DNA of 64,000 bases from CAZUHB01 sp964620445 (lineage in GTDB: Bacteria; Planctomycetota; B15-G4; CAYZWU01): NCBI GenBank assembly GCA_964620445.1, contig CAZUHB010000030.1, forward strand, positions 1-64,000, in the 5' to 3' direction. Under the pieces are notes generated by a model. It was given only the letters and a program-made list of their open reading frames with translations, searched no databases and was not told the DNA's origin. Positions within the stretch are counted from its first letter, which is position 1; the number at the start of each line of letters is the position of its first letter. The position numbers were made by a program, and so were the translations under genes. Of the stretch, positions 35,260-43,742 are shown one piece after another.

Positions 35260-35472
35260 CGCAGACCGACTCTCCTGTTGTTGCGAAATCCGGTTGTAAC
35301 CGAGGGGCATCCGCCACAATCCGTGCGAAGTCGATTCCGCGGAGCCTCACGGCTTGTCGGATAAACATCCGGGCAATATGTTGTTATCGACCGACAATCA
35401 AAAAGCCTTGAAACTTTTAGATGGGGAAAAATCGGAACTTATGAAGGAATCCCAGGAATCGGCGTGCGGCCC

Positions 35473-35496
35473 GATCAGGTGTGTGCTGTCCTGATC
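35473..35496 (-). terminator. hairpin at the end of the HD-GYP gene
   Basis: A perfect 7-bp stem GATCAGG (35473-35479) and CCTGATC (35490-35496) with a 10-base loop begins at the stop codon of the HD-GYP gene. No T-run follows on the minus strand, so it may be a weak or factor-dependent terminator. Confidence 0.35.
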
Positions 35497-36770
35497 TAAC
35501 CCTGGACCAACTTGAGCCGCGAATGACTCTGGGCGTACTCTTTCTGCTGCTCGCGGCGCAGTCCGTCGATCTCGTCGAGGTTCTGAATCAGCAGGTCGAC
35601 CACGTTCCGATCGAGCGCACGGTCTTCGACCTTCTGCTGCAAATGAACGATCGTTTCAGCGGCACTGAGGCTGCTCCGGTAGGGGCGATCCTCGGTGAAC
35701 GCCGTGAACGTGTCGGCCACGGCCATGATGCGCGATCCGAGCGTCAATTGCTTCCCTTTGATGCGGAAGGGGTAACCTTTGCCGTCGATACGCTCGTGGT
35801 GATAGGCGGCCCATTCGATGATCTGGCGGGGAAAGCCGGTGGTTTCGAGTATTCGATAGGTGTGGTAGGCGTGCCCCGTGATGACGAGCCACTCCTTGCG
35901 CGTCAACCGTCCCTTCTTGTCGAGAATGTTCGTGGGAACGGACAGTTTTCCCAGATCATGGAGAAGAGCGGCCGTTTCGATGTAGCTGAGTTCGATCTCG
36001 GAGAATCCCATCATTCCGGCCAGGGAGACCGCGGTCGCCGCCACACCGGTCGTGTGCGTGGCGGTCCATTTGCTGATCGAGTCGACGACCTTGGCGAAAA
36101 TCTCGGCGATGACGTTCACGCTCTCGTTCGACCATCCGATGTAGAAATCGTCCACGGTCTTGACCAGGAGGTCGTGGACGAGGCTGTACATCCTCCGCGA
36201 GGTGCAGTCGAGCCAGAATGCCTCTGTCCGCGCCAGGTTCTCGAAGGCCTCAACGCATATCGGATCGAAGTCCTCCATCGATCTGGACCGGATGCTCTCC
36301 GTGATCTTCGGAGCCTGTTCCAGGATGTGTACGTCATGGTCGATCGACTGCTCGACAGTGTCGGAGAGAAAGACGATCTGCCCCGCCAGGGCGGTCGGAT
36401 CGCCCGCCGGGTTCCGGTCGTCGGCCCACCGCGTGCGTTGACGCCGGATGATGCGGGAGGCGTTGTTCAAGATTTCATTCTCGCAGAGAAGCTCGTAGGC
36501 GGTCTCGCCGCACAGGATCTGATGCTGCCTGCTCATGATCCGGTCTCCGAGAGCGGAACGGTCGACACTGACCATGCCGATGTCGTGGAGAGCGGCGGCC
36601 AGAAAAATATCGACCAGATCCCTGTCCCGGAGGTCCAGCTGTTTCGCTATTTTCAACGCGATGAATGAGACGCGCTGCTGGTGGTTGGCAAAATCGGGCG
36701 AGAGCAGGCCGAGTGCGTCCGCCAGGGAAAGGACCATCCTGAATATGGAATATCGTGGCTGATCGACCAT
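35496..36770 (-). CDS. dual HD-domain protein with HD-GYP output
   Basis: This 424-residue protein (start ATG 36770, MVDQPRYSIF) has an N-terminal HD-like domain with LAAALHDIGMVSVD. A C-terminal HD-GYP domain shows ALLHDLGKLSVP, then HHERIDGKGYPF and IMAVADTFTAFTEDRPYR. HD-GYP enzymes hydrolyse cyclic di-GMP, and the metal-binding HD and the HHExxDGxGYP signature are intact. There is no receiver domain. It sits between the pilus operon and a hybrid histidine kinase, so c-di-GMP control of pili is plausible but unproven. A longer frame to 36863 lacks similarity. Confidence 0.85.
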   Translation of the reverse strand: MVDQPRYSIFRMVLSLADALGLLSPDFANHQQRVSFIALKIAKQLDLRDRDLVDIFLAAALHDIGMVSVDRSALGDRIMSRQHQILCGETAYELLCENEILNNASRIIRRQRTRWADDRNPAGDPTALAGQIVFLSDTVEQSIDHDVHILEQAPKITESIRSRSMEDFDPICVEAFENLARTEAFWLDCTSRRMYSLVHDLLVKTVDDFYIGWSNESVNVIAEIFAKVVDSISKWTATHTTGVAATAVSLAGMMGFSEIELSYIETAALLHDLGKLSVPTNILDKKGRLTRKEWLVITGHAYHTYRILETTGFPRQIIEWAAYHHERIDGKGYPFRIKGKQLTLGSRIMAVADTFTAFTEDRPYRSSLSAAETIVHLQQKVEDRALDRNVVDLLIQNLDEIDGLRREQQKEYAQSHSRLKLVQG

Positions 36771-37121
36771 TTCGTCTCTGCCGGCTCCTCGTGGACCTCG
36801 CTCTGCTCCTCCCACGCCGAGGCGCCGACACGGGGCCGGAATCCTTCGAATGGGATGATCCAACGCATTTTCTTAAGTTCTCATCGAAAATAGAGCCGGA
36901 GGAATTGAGTCCAAAAAAATCGGTTGGCTTTTTAGGACAATTTATAGAGTCGGTTCGAAAAGGCGCGGAAACATCGAATTTTCCCTAAGGGAAATACCTC
37001 AAGAACGGCCCTGGTTGTGCCGAAGAGTTGCGAGCAGAAGTAGGTTGAAAGTGTTTCGTGAAAAGAAATAACGGGCCGAGATCGCCGTTGGACTGAGGGA
37101 GGGGAGCAGGAGAGTATCTTC
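36771..37121. promoter_or_regulatory. 351-bp divergent promoter region, HD-GYP and histidine kinase
   Basis: No gene is visible. The region is AT-richer than its surroundings. It contains an odd palindrome TTTCCCT-A-AGGGAAA at 36980-36994, a candidate operator. AGGAGAG at 37109-37115 is the ribosome binding site of the kinase. No confident -35/-10 pair was found. Confidence 0.4.
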
Positions 37122-39911
37122 ATGTCATTGAGGTCCAAGGTCGTCGTTCTCCTGGCAATCCTGATCGCGCTGCATTCGGGAATCGACTTCGGAATCCAAC
37201 GACTCGTCGTTCTTCCCCAGTTCGAAACGCTCGAGGAGGAGTCGGCTCAAAGCAACGCGGGCCGCAGTTCGGACGTGATCGAAAAGGAGATCCTCCGGAC
37301 CGACCTCCTCGCCCACAAGCTCGCGTCGAGCAATACGATCGACCGCATCCTGGCTGGGCCACAGAAGGCTTTCATCAACCCGGAACTGCTGGAAATCAGT
37401 CTTGCCGAGGCAGGGATCGACTACACCTACCTCTTCGACCGGAACGGAGTCGAGGTGTGGCGGAGGTTCTACGGCTCCTACGAGAAGGACCGTTCGCGAG
37501 AGGGAAGTCCAGATGACGTCCCCTGGGCAGGATCGTCTCCGTCGCTGAACGGTTTCGACACGGCCGGGATGTTGTCCGGTATCATTCGAACGGGAAAAGG
37601 CCCCCATATCATTTCGGTCCGGCCCGTGCCCGCGGGGGACGATCAGGCCGAACCGAGAGGTTTTCTCGTGATGGGCAAGTTACTCGACGACGATCTGGTC
37701 GAGAAGCTCAACCAGAAATCGCGCGTGAATTTTCGGGTCTGGGCCTATCCCGGACCCCCGATGCCGAATGCCCGCACCGAATCCGGCTCGGCCGGGTCGA
37801 ATTCCGTATACAACGATCGAGGCAGCGGCGATGAAACGCGCTATGCCAGATCGATCTTCCTCGACGCGCGGGGCGAACCGGGTCTCGTAATCGAGGTCGA
37901 GAAATCCCGAAAGATCACGGACAAGGGTGCCAAGGCGATGAATGTCGCCCTCGTCCTGATAACGGCCGCCGGCGTTCTCATCCTCTTCATATTCATGTTC
38001 ATCATGGAGAGAACGCTCATCGCGCGCGTCGAACGTCTGAACCACGACGTGAACTCGATCGGCGAGAGCGACGATCTCTCCCTGCGCGTCTCCGAGGAAG
38101 GAGGGGACGAGCTGAAAAACCTTGCCTGCGCCATCAACCGGATGCTCGAGAGTCTTCAGATGAACCGGGAGGCCCTGGTCCGGGACAACAAGGTGCGGCG
38201 CCGCACGGAGGTGAGGCTCGAATCGGCGAACCGCAAGCTGGAGACGATCAACCAGCGGCTCGCCGAAGCGATCAAGAGAGCGAACAGGATGGCGGCCGAG
38301 GCGGAAGCCGCCAACGTGGCCAAGAGCGATTTCCTGGCGCGGATGAGCCACGAGATCCGCACGCCCTTCAACGGGGTCATCGGTATGGCCGAACTCGCGC
38401 TCGACACCGACTTGACCGACGAGCAGCGGGAATACATCGAGGCGGTGAGGGTTTCGGCATACTCGCTTCTGGCCATTCTCAACGACATCCTCGATATCTC
38501 CAAGATCGAGGCCGGCAAGCTCGAACTGGAGAACATCAAATTCAATTTGAGGCGGTGCATCGAGGACGTGGGCGAGTTGATGGCGGTCAAGGCCCAGGAG
38601 AAGGGGCTGGAGCTCGCGGTCCTCTTCCATCAGGATCTGCCGACGTGGGTCAAGGGTGATCCGGGAAGGATGCGCCAGGTTCTCGTGAACCTCGTCGGGA
38701 ACGCGATCAAATTCACGCGCGAGGGCGAGGTCGTTGTCAACTCCCGCGTTTTCGAGATCTCGAAAAACAGGATCACCGTCCAGATCGAGGTGACGGATTC
38801 GGGAATCGGCATTCCGGAATCTGCGCTCAAAAAACTCTTCAAACCCTTTTCGCAGGTGGACGAGTCGATTACACGGAAGTTCGGCGGCACGGGACTGGGC
38901 CTCGTGATCTCGCAGCAGCTCATAGAGGCGATGGGCGGAAAAATCACCGTCGAGAGCGAGGAGGATCGAGGGACTACGTTCACATTCAGGCTGCCTTTCG
39001 CGCTGGAGCAGGCGCCGGTCACGGAAACCTACCAGGAGCCCCCGGAGGCGGATCTCGACGGTCTGCGCGTTCTGATCGCCGACGGCCGCGTGACGAACCG
39101 GAGCGTGTTCCAGGAGCAACTCAAGGTCATCTCCTGTGACACGGAGGAAGCGAAGAGCGGAGACGAGGTTCTGGCCAAGCTGAGAAAGGCGTCGGCCGAG
39201 GACAGACCCTTCCAGATCGCGCTGCTCGATTTCAGCATGCCGGGAATGGACGACGGCGGGCTGGCGCGGAAGATCAACGGGGACGATGGGATCAAGGATA
39301 CGCGGCTGATCGTCGTGACATCGATTCCTCAGCGCGGCGACGCTGCCAAGATGGTCGACCTCGGTATCGACGGGTATCTGACCAAGCCGGTCAAGCAGTC
39401 GGTTCTCTGCAGAACGATCGCCAAGGTCATGGAGCCGCAGGACGGCGCGGCAACGAAGACGGAGCGCAGACTCGTCACGCGGCACACCGTCAAGGAAACC
39501 GTCCCCGTTCGTGGACGGGTACTGCTCGTGGAAGACAATCCGGTCAATCAGAGGCTCGCCTTCCGCATGCTCGAAAAAGCCGGCTACCGTTGCGACCTCG
39601 CGGCAAACGGCAGGGAAGCGGTGGAAGCGTTCGGCCGGACCGCCTACGATGTGATCCTCATGGATTGCCGAATGCCCGAGATGGACGGTTACACGGCAAC
39701 GGCCGGGATTCGAAAAATCGAGGGGGGAAGAGGGCGAGTCCCGATCATCGCCATGACCGCCGAGGCCATGAAGGGCAGCCGCGAGCGCTGCCTCGATGCG
39801 GGCATGGACGACTATATCGCCAAACCGATTTCGCCGGCCGTGCTCTACGAGCGGATCGAGCAGTACGTGAAGCCTCGCGACAACCAGCCCGAACCGGCGC
39901 TCAACGTCTAG
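37122..39911 (+). CDS. hybrid sensor histidine kinase (CHASE4-HAMP-HisKA-HATPase-REC-REC)
   Basis: This 929-residue membrane sensor has an N-terminal helix, an extracytoplasmic CHASE4-type domain (about 35-265), a second helix (about 273-294) and HAMP to about 345. The dimerisation domain has phospho-accepting His410 in MSHEIRTPFNG. The ATP-binding domain has an N-box (VNLVGNAIKF) and G-boxes (DSGIGIP, GGTGLGL). Two receivers follow, with Asp703 (LLDFSMPGMD) and Asp848 (LMDCRMPEMDG). The output partner is not encoded next to it; the HD-GYP protein and the stand-alone receiver are possible partners. Its 3' end overlaps the convergent epimerase gene by 11 bases. Confidence 0.94.
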   Translation: MSLRSKVVVLLAILIALHSGIDFGIQRLVVLPQFETLEEESAQSNAGRSSDVIEKEILRTDLLAHKLASSNTIDRILAGPQKAFINPELLEISLAEAGIDYTYLFDRNGVEVWRRFYGSYEKDRSREGSPDDVPWAGSSPSLNGFDTAGMLSGIIRTGKGPHIISVRPVPAGDDQAEPRGFLVMGKLLDDDLVEKLNQKSRVNFRVWAYPGPPMPNARTESGSAGSNSVYNDRGSGDETRYARSIFLDARGEPGLVIEVEKSRKITDKGAKAMNVALVLITAAGVLILFIFMFIMERTLIARVERLNHDVNSIGESDDLSLRVSEEGGDELKNLACAINRMLESLQMNREALVRDNKVRRRTEVRLESANRKLETINQRLAEAIKRANRMAAEAEAANVAKSDFLARMSHEIRTPFNGVIGMAELALDTDLTDEQREYIEAVRVSAYSLLAILNDILDISKIEAGKLELENIKFNLRRCIEDVGELMAVKAQEKGLELAVLFHQDLPTWVKGDPGRMRQVLVNLVGNAIKFTREGEVVVNSRVFEISKNRITVQIEVTDSGIGIPESALKKLFKPFSQVDESITRKFGGTGLGLVISQQLIEAMGGKITVESEEDRGTTFTFRLPFALEQAPVTETYQEPPEADLDGLRVLIADGRVTNRSVFQEQLKVISCDTEEAKSGDEVLAKLRKASAEDRPFQIALLDFSMPGMDDGGLARKINGDDGIKDTRLIVVTSIPQRGDAAKMVDLGIDGYLTKPVKQSVLCRTIAKVMEPQDGAATKTERRLVTRHTVKETVPVRGRVLLVEDNPVNQRLAFRMLEKAGYRCDLAANGREAVEAFGRTAYDVILMDCRMPEMDGYTATAGIRKIEGGRGRVPIIAMTAEAMKGSRERCLDAGMDDYIAKPISPAVLYERIEQYVKPRDNQPEPALNV

Positions 39912-40818
39912 AAGCGAACCACTCCACCGTGGTGCGCAGATCCCCATCGAAATCGGCGGACGGACGAAATCCGATACGGGCCAAGCGGTCGATCGATGCG
40001 AGCGAATGGCGCACGTCGCCCGCTCTGGGCGGGGCATACTCGATGGCCGATTCCGATCCGGTCAGGGAGATGATCTTCAGGGCGAGGTCATTGATCGAGA
40101 TCGCGCCGCCGCGGCCGACGTTGAACACGCCGCTCGCGTCCCTGTCTCGAGCGAGAGTCACGTTGGCGGCCACCACGTCCTTCACGAATACGAAGTCCCG
40201 CGTCTGGTCGCCCCGGCCGAAGATGGTGAGCGGTTTCCCCGCGAGAGCCCTCTCGGCGAAGATCGGGATTGCGGCGGCATACTGGCTCGACGGGTCCTGG
40301 CGGGGGCCGAACACGTTGAAGTAGCGCACGCACGCCGTGCGGAGTTCGCCCCGATCGGCGAAGATGGAGCAGTAGTGCTCGCCATCGAGCTTTGCCACCG
40401 CGTAGGGGCTCTTGGGCTCGGGAATCATCTCTTCCGTCTTGGGGGTGGTGGGATTGTCGCCGTAGACCGCGGCCGACGACGTGAAGATGAGCTTCTTCAC
40501 ACCGGCGCGCTCCGCCTCTTCGAGAACCACGATGGTTCCGGCCGTATTCACGGACACGTAATCGACGGGCCGTTCCATCGATTCCGGGACGCTGATCAGG
40601 GCGGCGAGGTGAAAGACGTAATCCACATCTCTCATGGCAAGCCGCACCGCGTCCCTGTCGGTAATCGAGGCTCGAATGAACTCGCAGTCGAATCGATCGA
40701 TGTTGCGCTCGAAGCCGCTGTGGAGATTGTCGAGCACGCGCAGATCGGCGCGGCCGTCGAAGTGCTCGACCAGATGGCTCCCGATAAATCCGGCTCCGCC
40801 CGTTATCAGAACTCTCAC
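39901..40818 (-). CDS. NAD-dependent sugar epimerase (GalE-like)
   Basis: This 305-residue extended short-chain dehydrogenase starts at GTG 40818, overlapping the stop of the kinase gene (GTGA). The NAD-binding GGAGFIGSH motif is at about 8-16, the catalytic serine in FTSSAAVYG and the YxxxK pair in YAVAKLDGE. It is probably a UDP-glucose/UDP-GlcNAc 4-epimerase. As the last gene of a kinase-nucleotidyltransferase-epimerase set it would interconvert the UDP-sugars made upstream. Exact substrate is inferred. Confidence 0.9.
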   Translation of the reverse strand: MRVLITGGAGFIGSHLVEHFDGRADLRVLDNLHSGFERNIDRFDCEFIRASITDRDAVRLAMRDVDYVFHLAALISVPESMERPVDYVSVNTAGTIVVLEEAERAGVKKLIFTSSAAVYGDNPTTPKTEEMIPEPKSPYAVAKLDGEHYCSIFADRGELRTACVRYFNVFGPRQDPSSQYAAAIPIFAERALAGKPLTIFGRGDQTRDFVFVKDVVAANVTLARDRDASGVFNVGRGGAISINDLALKIISLTGSESAIEYAPPRAGDVRHSLASIDRLARIGFRPSADFDGDLRTTVEWFASRR

Positions 40819-41927
40819 CGCGATTTCCTCATGGTCCGTTCCACGAAGGCCATCATCGCCTCCTCCTGCTCGATGATCGATCGAACGAGCTTGAACTGGG
40901 TCCGGCACCGGTCGAGATTGTGACCCTCGCGGTGCACCTTGAAGTAGACGTCGCCGGCGAGAAAGTCGGTGAGGAACCGGGTGCCGATCGTGAGGGTGAT
41001 CATCTTGCCTGCAAAAGCGAGGTGGTCCGTCTCGACCCGGTTCAGGATCGATCCGGCTGACGAAAGATACCCCTCGACGAGTTTCTCGAACATGGGCATC
41101 TGCATCCAGATCTGGGTCAGGTTCCGCTCGTCCTCGGCAGCGAAGCAGGTGCAGGTGCGCACCATGTCGCCGAAGTCAAAGAGGCTCAACCCGGGCATGA
41201 GCGTGTCCATGTCGATGACGCAGATCCCCTCGCCGGTCTGGTCGTCGATCAGGACATTGTTGATCTTCGTGTCGTTGTGAACGGACCGCATGGGGATGCG
41301 TCCCTCCGCGACGAGCCGCGGCGCAACGTCGAAGATGTTGGCGTGCTCCTCGAGAAAATCGATCTCCTCGCAGCACTCGGCGGCCCGGTTTTTCACATCA
41401 GCCTTCAGCGCCTCGCCGAAAGCCCTGAATCGCCCGAGGCCGTCATGGAAACCGGGAATCGTCTCCTCGAGGGGAGGTCCGGGCAGATCGGCCAGCCTCC
41501 TCTGGAACGATCCGAAAGCGCGGGCCGCCTCATAGGCCTGGCCCGGCGCGGCGAGCGTGTCGTAGGTCGACGCTCTCTCGATGAAGATATACGAGCGCCA
41601 TGAGTTTCCGTCCTCGTCGCGAAAATAACTCTTTCCGTCGCGCGCGGGGATGAGAGTCATGGTGCGCCGCGAGATACCCGCATTGCCCTCGGCGATGAGC
41701 TTGCGGCGGAGATGGCTGGTGACCCTCTCGATATTGTCCATCATCCGGGGGATCTCCTTGAAGACGTTGTGGTTGATCCTCTGGATGATGTACCTCACCG
41801 CGGTTCCGCCTTGATCGAAGCGCGCCGCATAGGTGTCATTGATATGCCCCGTCCCGTAGGGCTCGGCCTTGATGAGACTGCCCCAGATCTGAAAGGCCTC
41901 GGCAATCCTGGCGATGTCATGATCCAT
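40815..41927 (-). CDS. APH-fold sugar kinase, N-acetylhexosamine 1-kinase-like
   Basis: This 370-residue aminoglycoside-phosphotransferase-fold protein has an N-terminal YGTGHINDTYAA loop, the Brenner-type catalytic motif SVHNDTKINNVLID and the metal-binding VIDMDTLMPG. This pattern matches NahK-type kinases that phosphorylate GlcNAc or GalNAc at C1. It overlaps the nucleotidyltransferase by 11 bases and the epimerase by four, forming the same kinase/uridylyltransferase/epimerase logic as the bifidobacterial lnpBCD pathway. Substrate is inferred. Confidence 0.87.
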   Translation of the reverse strand: MDHDIARIAEAFQIWGSLIKAEPYGTGHINDTYAARFDQGGTAVRYIIQRINHNVFKEIPRMMDNIERVTSHLRRKLIAEGNAGISRRTMTLIPARDGKSYFRDEDGNSWRSYIFIERASTYDTLAAPGQAYEAARAFGSFQRRLADLPGPPLEETIPGFHDGLGRFRAFGEALKADVKNRAAECCEEIDFLEEHANIFDVAPRLVAEGRIPMRSVHNDTKINNVLIDDQTGEGICVIDMDTLMPGLSLFDFGDMVRTCTCFAAEDERNLTQIWMQMPMFEKLVEGYLSSAGSILNRVETDHLAFAGKMITLTIGTRFLTDFLAGDVYFKVHREGHNLDRCRTQFKLVRSIIEQEEAMMAFVERTMRKSR

Positions 41928-42828
41928 ATTTCAGCTTTTCCGGATAAATTCCTTTTTCGATGAGTTGTTTGATCGTATCCCGCGCCACCTGGCGATCTTC
42001 CTTGTAAGTCACGCCGAACCAGATGTCATCCGTGGGCAGGATGTCGACTCGAGCGCCCCCCTCCTTGATCAGGGCGTCCACGACGGATGGGATGTAGAAC
42101 TCGGCCTTGAGGTCGTTGCCGCGTTCGGCGAGAAAGGTGCGGAAACGATCCTCGAGATGGCCGAATATGGACGGCCTGAATCCCCAGAGGTTCATGGAAA
42201 CGATCTCGTCCCCGCGAAGGGCGTGTCTCCGTTCCTCGTCATCGAGATAATAGGCCCCTTCGTCCGCTTTGACCACGTGTGTGCGTTCCACGATGTTTTC
42301 GAGGCGCATCGACCGGTCGTGAGCGCACACCCCGCGGGAGACATAACCATGTTCGGAAAGGGTGTTCCGCAGCACGTAACCCACCATCGCGTACCGGTCA
42401 GGACCGCCATCGCCGTCCGGCGCGTCGAAGGAGGCGACGATCTCGAAGGAACGGGCGCCGTAATAATCGTCCGCGTTGATCACGGCAAAGGATTCGTCGA
42501 TCTCGTCGGCGGCCACGAGAACGGCATGTCCCGTTCCCCAGGGCTTGGTCCGCTCCGGCGGCGCGGCGAACCGGCCGAGGCAGGAGTCGATCTCCTGAAA
42601 CACGATGGAACAGTCGATCGCCTTGTCGAATCTCTTGACGATCTTTTCGCGGAAGGCCTTCTCCATGTCCCTGCGGATCACGAAGACCGCCTTGTCGAAG
42701 CCGGCCCGGACCGCGTCGTAGATGGAGTAGTCGATGATGATCTCATCGTTCGGGCCGACGGGATCGATCTGCTTGAGGCCGCCATAGCGGCTTCCGATTC
42801 CGGCGGCCATGATCAGCAATGTGGGCAT
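41917..42828 (-). CDS. sugar-1-phosphate nucleotidyltransferase
   Basis: This 303-residue protein begins MPTLLIMAAGIGSRYGGLKQID, the nucleotide-binding signature of the nucleotidyltransferase fold. Further family positions are WGTGHAVLVA and INADDYYG (metal-binding aspartates). ATG 42828 is supported by GAGGA upstream. It would join UTP or another nucleotide to a hexose- or hexosamine-1-phosphate from the adjacent kinase. Similar proteins are found in commensal amino-sugar operons. The nucleotide is not determined. Confidence 0.88.
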   Translation of the reverse strand: MPTLLIMAAGIGSRYGGLKQIDPVGPNDEIIIDYSIYDAVRAGFDKAVFVIRRDMEKAFREKIVKRFDKAIDCSIVFQEIDSCLGRFAAPPERTKPWGTGHAVLVAADEIDESFAVINADDYYGARSFEIVASFDAPDGDGGPDRYAMVGYVLRNTLSEHGYVSRGVCAHDRSMRLENIVERTHVVKADEGAYYLDDEERRHALRGDEIVSMNLWGFRPSIFGHLEDRFRTFLAERGNDLKAEFYIPSVVDALIKEGGARVDILPTDDIWFGVTYKEDRQVARDTIKQLIEKGIYPEKLKYGS

Positions 42829-42859
42829 CTGACGAGATCCTCTTTGTTTTTCCTTTCGG

Positions 42860-43708
42860 TCAAGACATCGACGCGAGCCTGTGCGCCACATCGTCTCTGA
42901 ACCGATCCACGTGTCGGAGGGTAAAATCAACGATCGACAGAGTCCGGTCATGGACGAGCGGAGTCAGGTCGATCGCATAGGTCAGAGCCCGGCGGCTGTC
43001 CGTTTCGTGCGATTCGTGGTAGGTGGCGTGGGCGAGCCGCCGCCCGGCAGTGGCCAGGTCGTATCGCTTGCCCCCGCTGATCTGCGAATCGAAAATCGCA
43101 ACGAGCGCCGCTGCCAGGCTGGGACGTTCATCCACGGGCAGGGTGATTTTTTCATCGTCCACGAGCCAGTCGAGATCGCGCCAGACCTCGCAGCCGTAGA
43201 CCTTGCGCGGCCTGACCGGTTCGTCGAGCTTGCGGAGCGCCTCGATCGCCCTGATGGCGAGCGCGACGTGCGTGTCATGCTTGTCCGCCGGGTTGTGAAG
43301 GTAGACCGTTTCGGGACCTGCCGCCGCAAAGAGATCCTCGAGGTCGGCAACCACCTCCCCGGTTGCGTCGGCCTTGACAGCCGCGCTCGACCATCCGAGC
43401 TGGGCCAGGGCGGAGTACTCGCCGAGGAGGGCTGCCTTACGCTGTTCGTCTTGCCTGATGCGCTGCATGGCGTCGTCGCTGCACGTCTCGTAGATACCGG
43501 TGCGCGCGCTGCCCGACCCGTCGGTGGCCACCACCCCGGTGAACCACTTCGACCGTGACCGAAAGCAGGCGCTGATGCCGTGATAGGCCATGATCTCGAG
43601 GTCATCCTGGTGCGCTCCCACGGCCATGTGCGTGGTGCGGCCGAGGGCGGCCACATGATCGGTGCTGTCGGGGACGAAAAGGTCCCCCTTCCGGCTTCTG
43701 AACTGCAT
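42860..43708 (-). CDS. PIG-L/LmbE-family deacetylase
   Basis: This protein of about 282 residues has the zinc-binding AHQDD motif (AVGAHQDDLEIMAYHG) and a distal HDTHVALAI histidine pair, as in N-acetylglucosaminyl de-N-acetylases and related bacterial LmbE proteins. VVATDGSGSARTG is the second conserved block. ATG 43708 is preferred; a TTG at 43717 is also in frame. There is no signal peptide, so it acts in the cytoplasm, probably removing N-acetyl groups from an amino sugar or its conjugate, which fits the neighbouring kinases. Confidence 0.85.
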   Translation of the reverse strand: MQFRSRKGDLFVPDSTDHVAALGRTTHMAVGAHQDDLEIMAYHGISACFRSRSKWFTGVVATDGSGSARTGIYETCSDDAMQRIRQDEQRKAALLGEYSALAQLGWSSAAVKADATGEVVADLEDLFAAAGPETVYLHNPADKHDTHVALAIRAIEALRKLDEPVRPRKVYGCEVWRDLDWLVDDEKITLPVDERPSLAAALVAIFDSQISGGKRYDLATAGRRLAHATYHESHETDSRRALTYAIDLTPLVHDRTLSIVDFTLRHVDRFRDDVAHRLASMS

Positions 43709-43742
43709 CGGTTTCAAATCCGAATCAAATCCCGAATCAAAT
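43709..43742. repeat. 11-12 bp triplicate repeat across the stop of the ROK-type kinase gene
   Basis: In gene orientation ATTTGATTCGGG, ATTTGATTCGG and ATTTGAAACCG follow one another directly. The first copy holds the kinase stop codon TGA. The third copy runs into the deacetylase start. Confidence 0.7.
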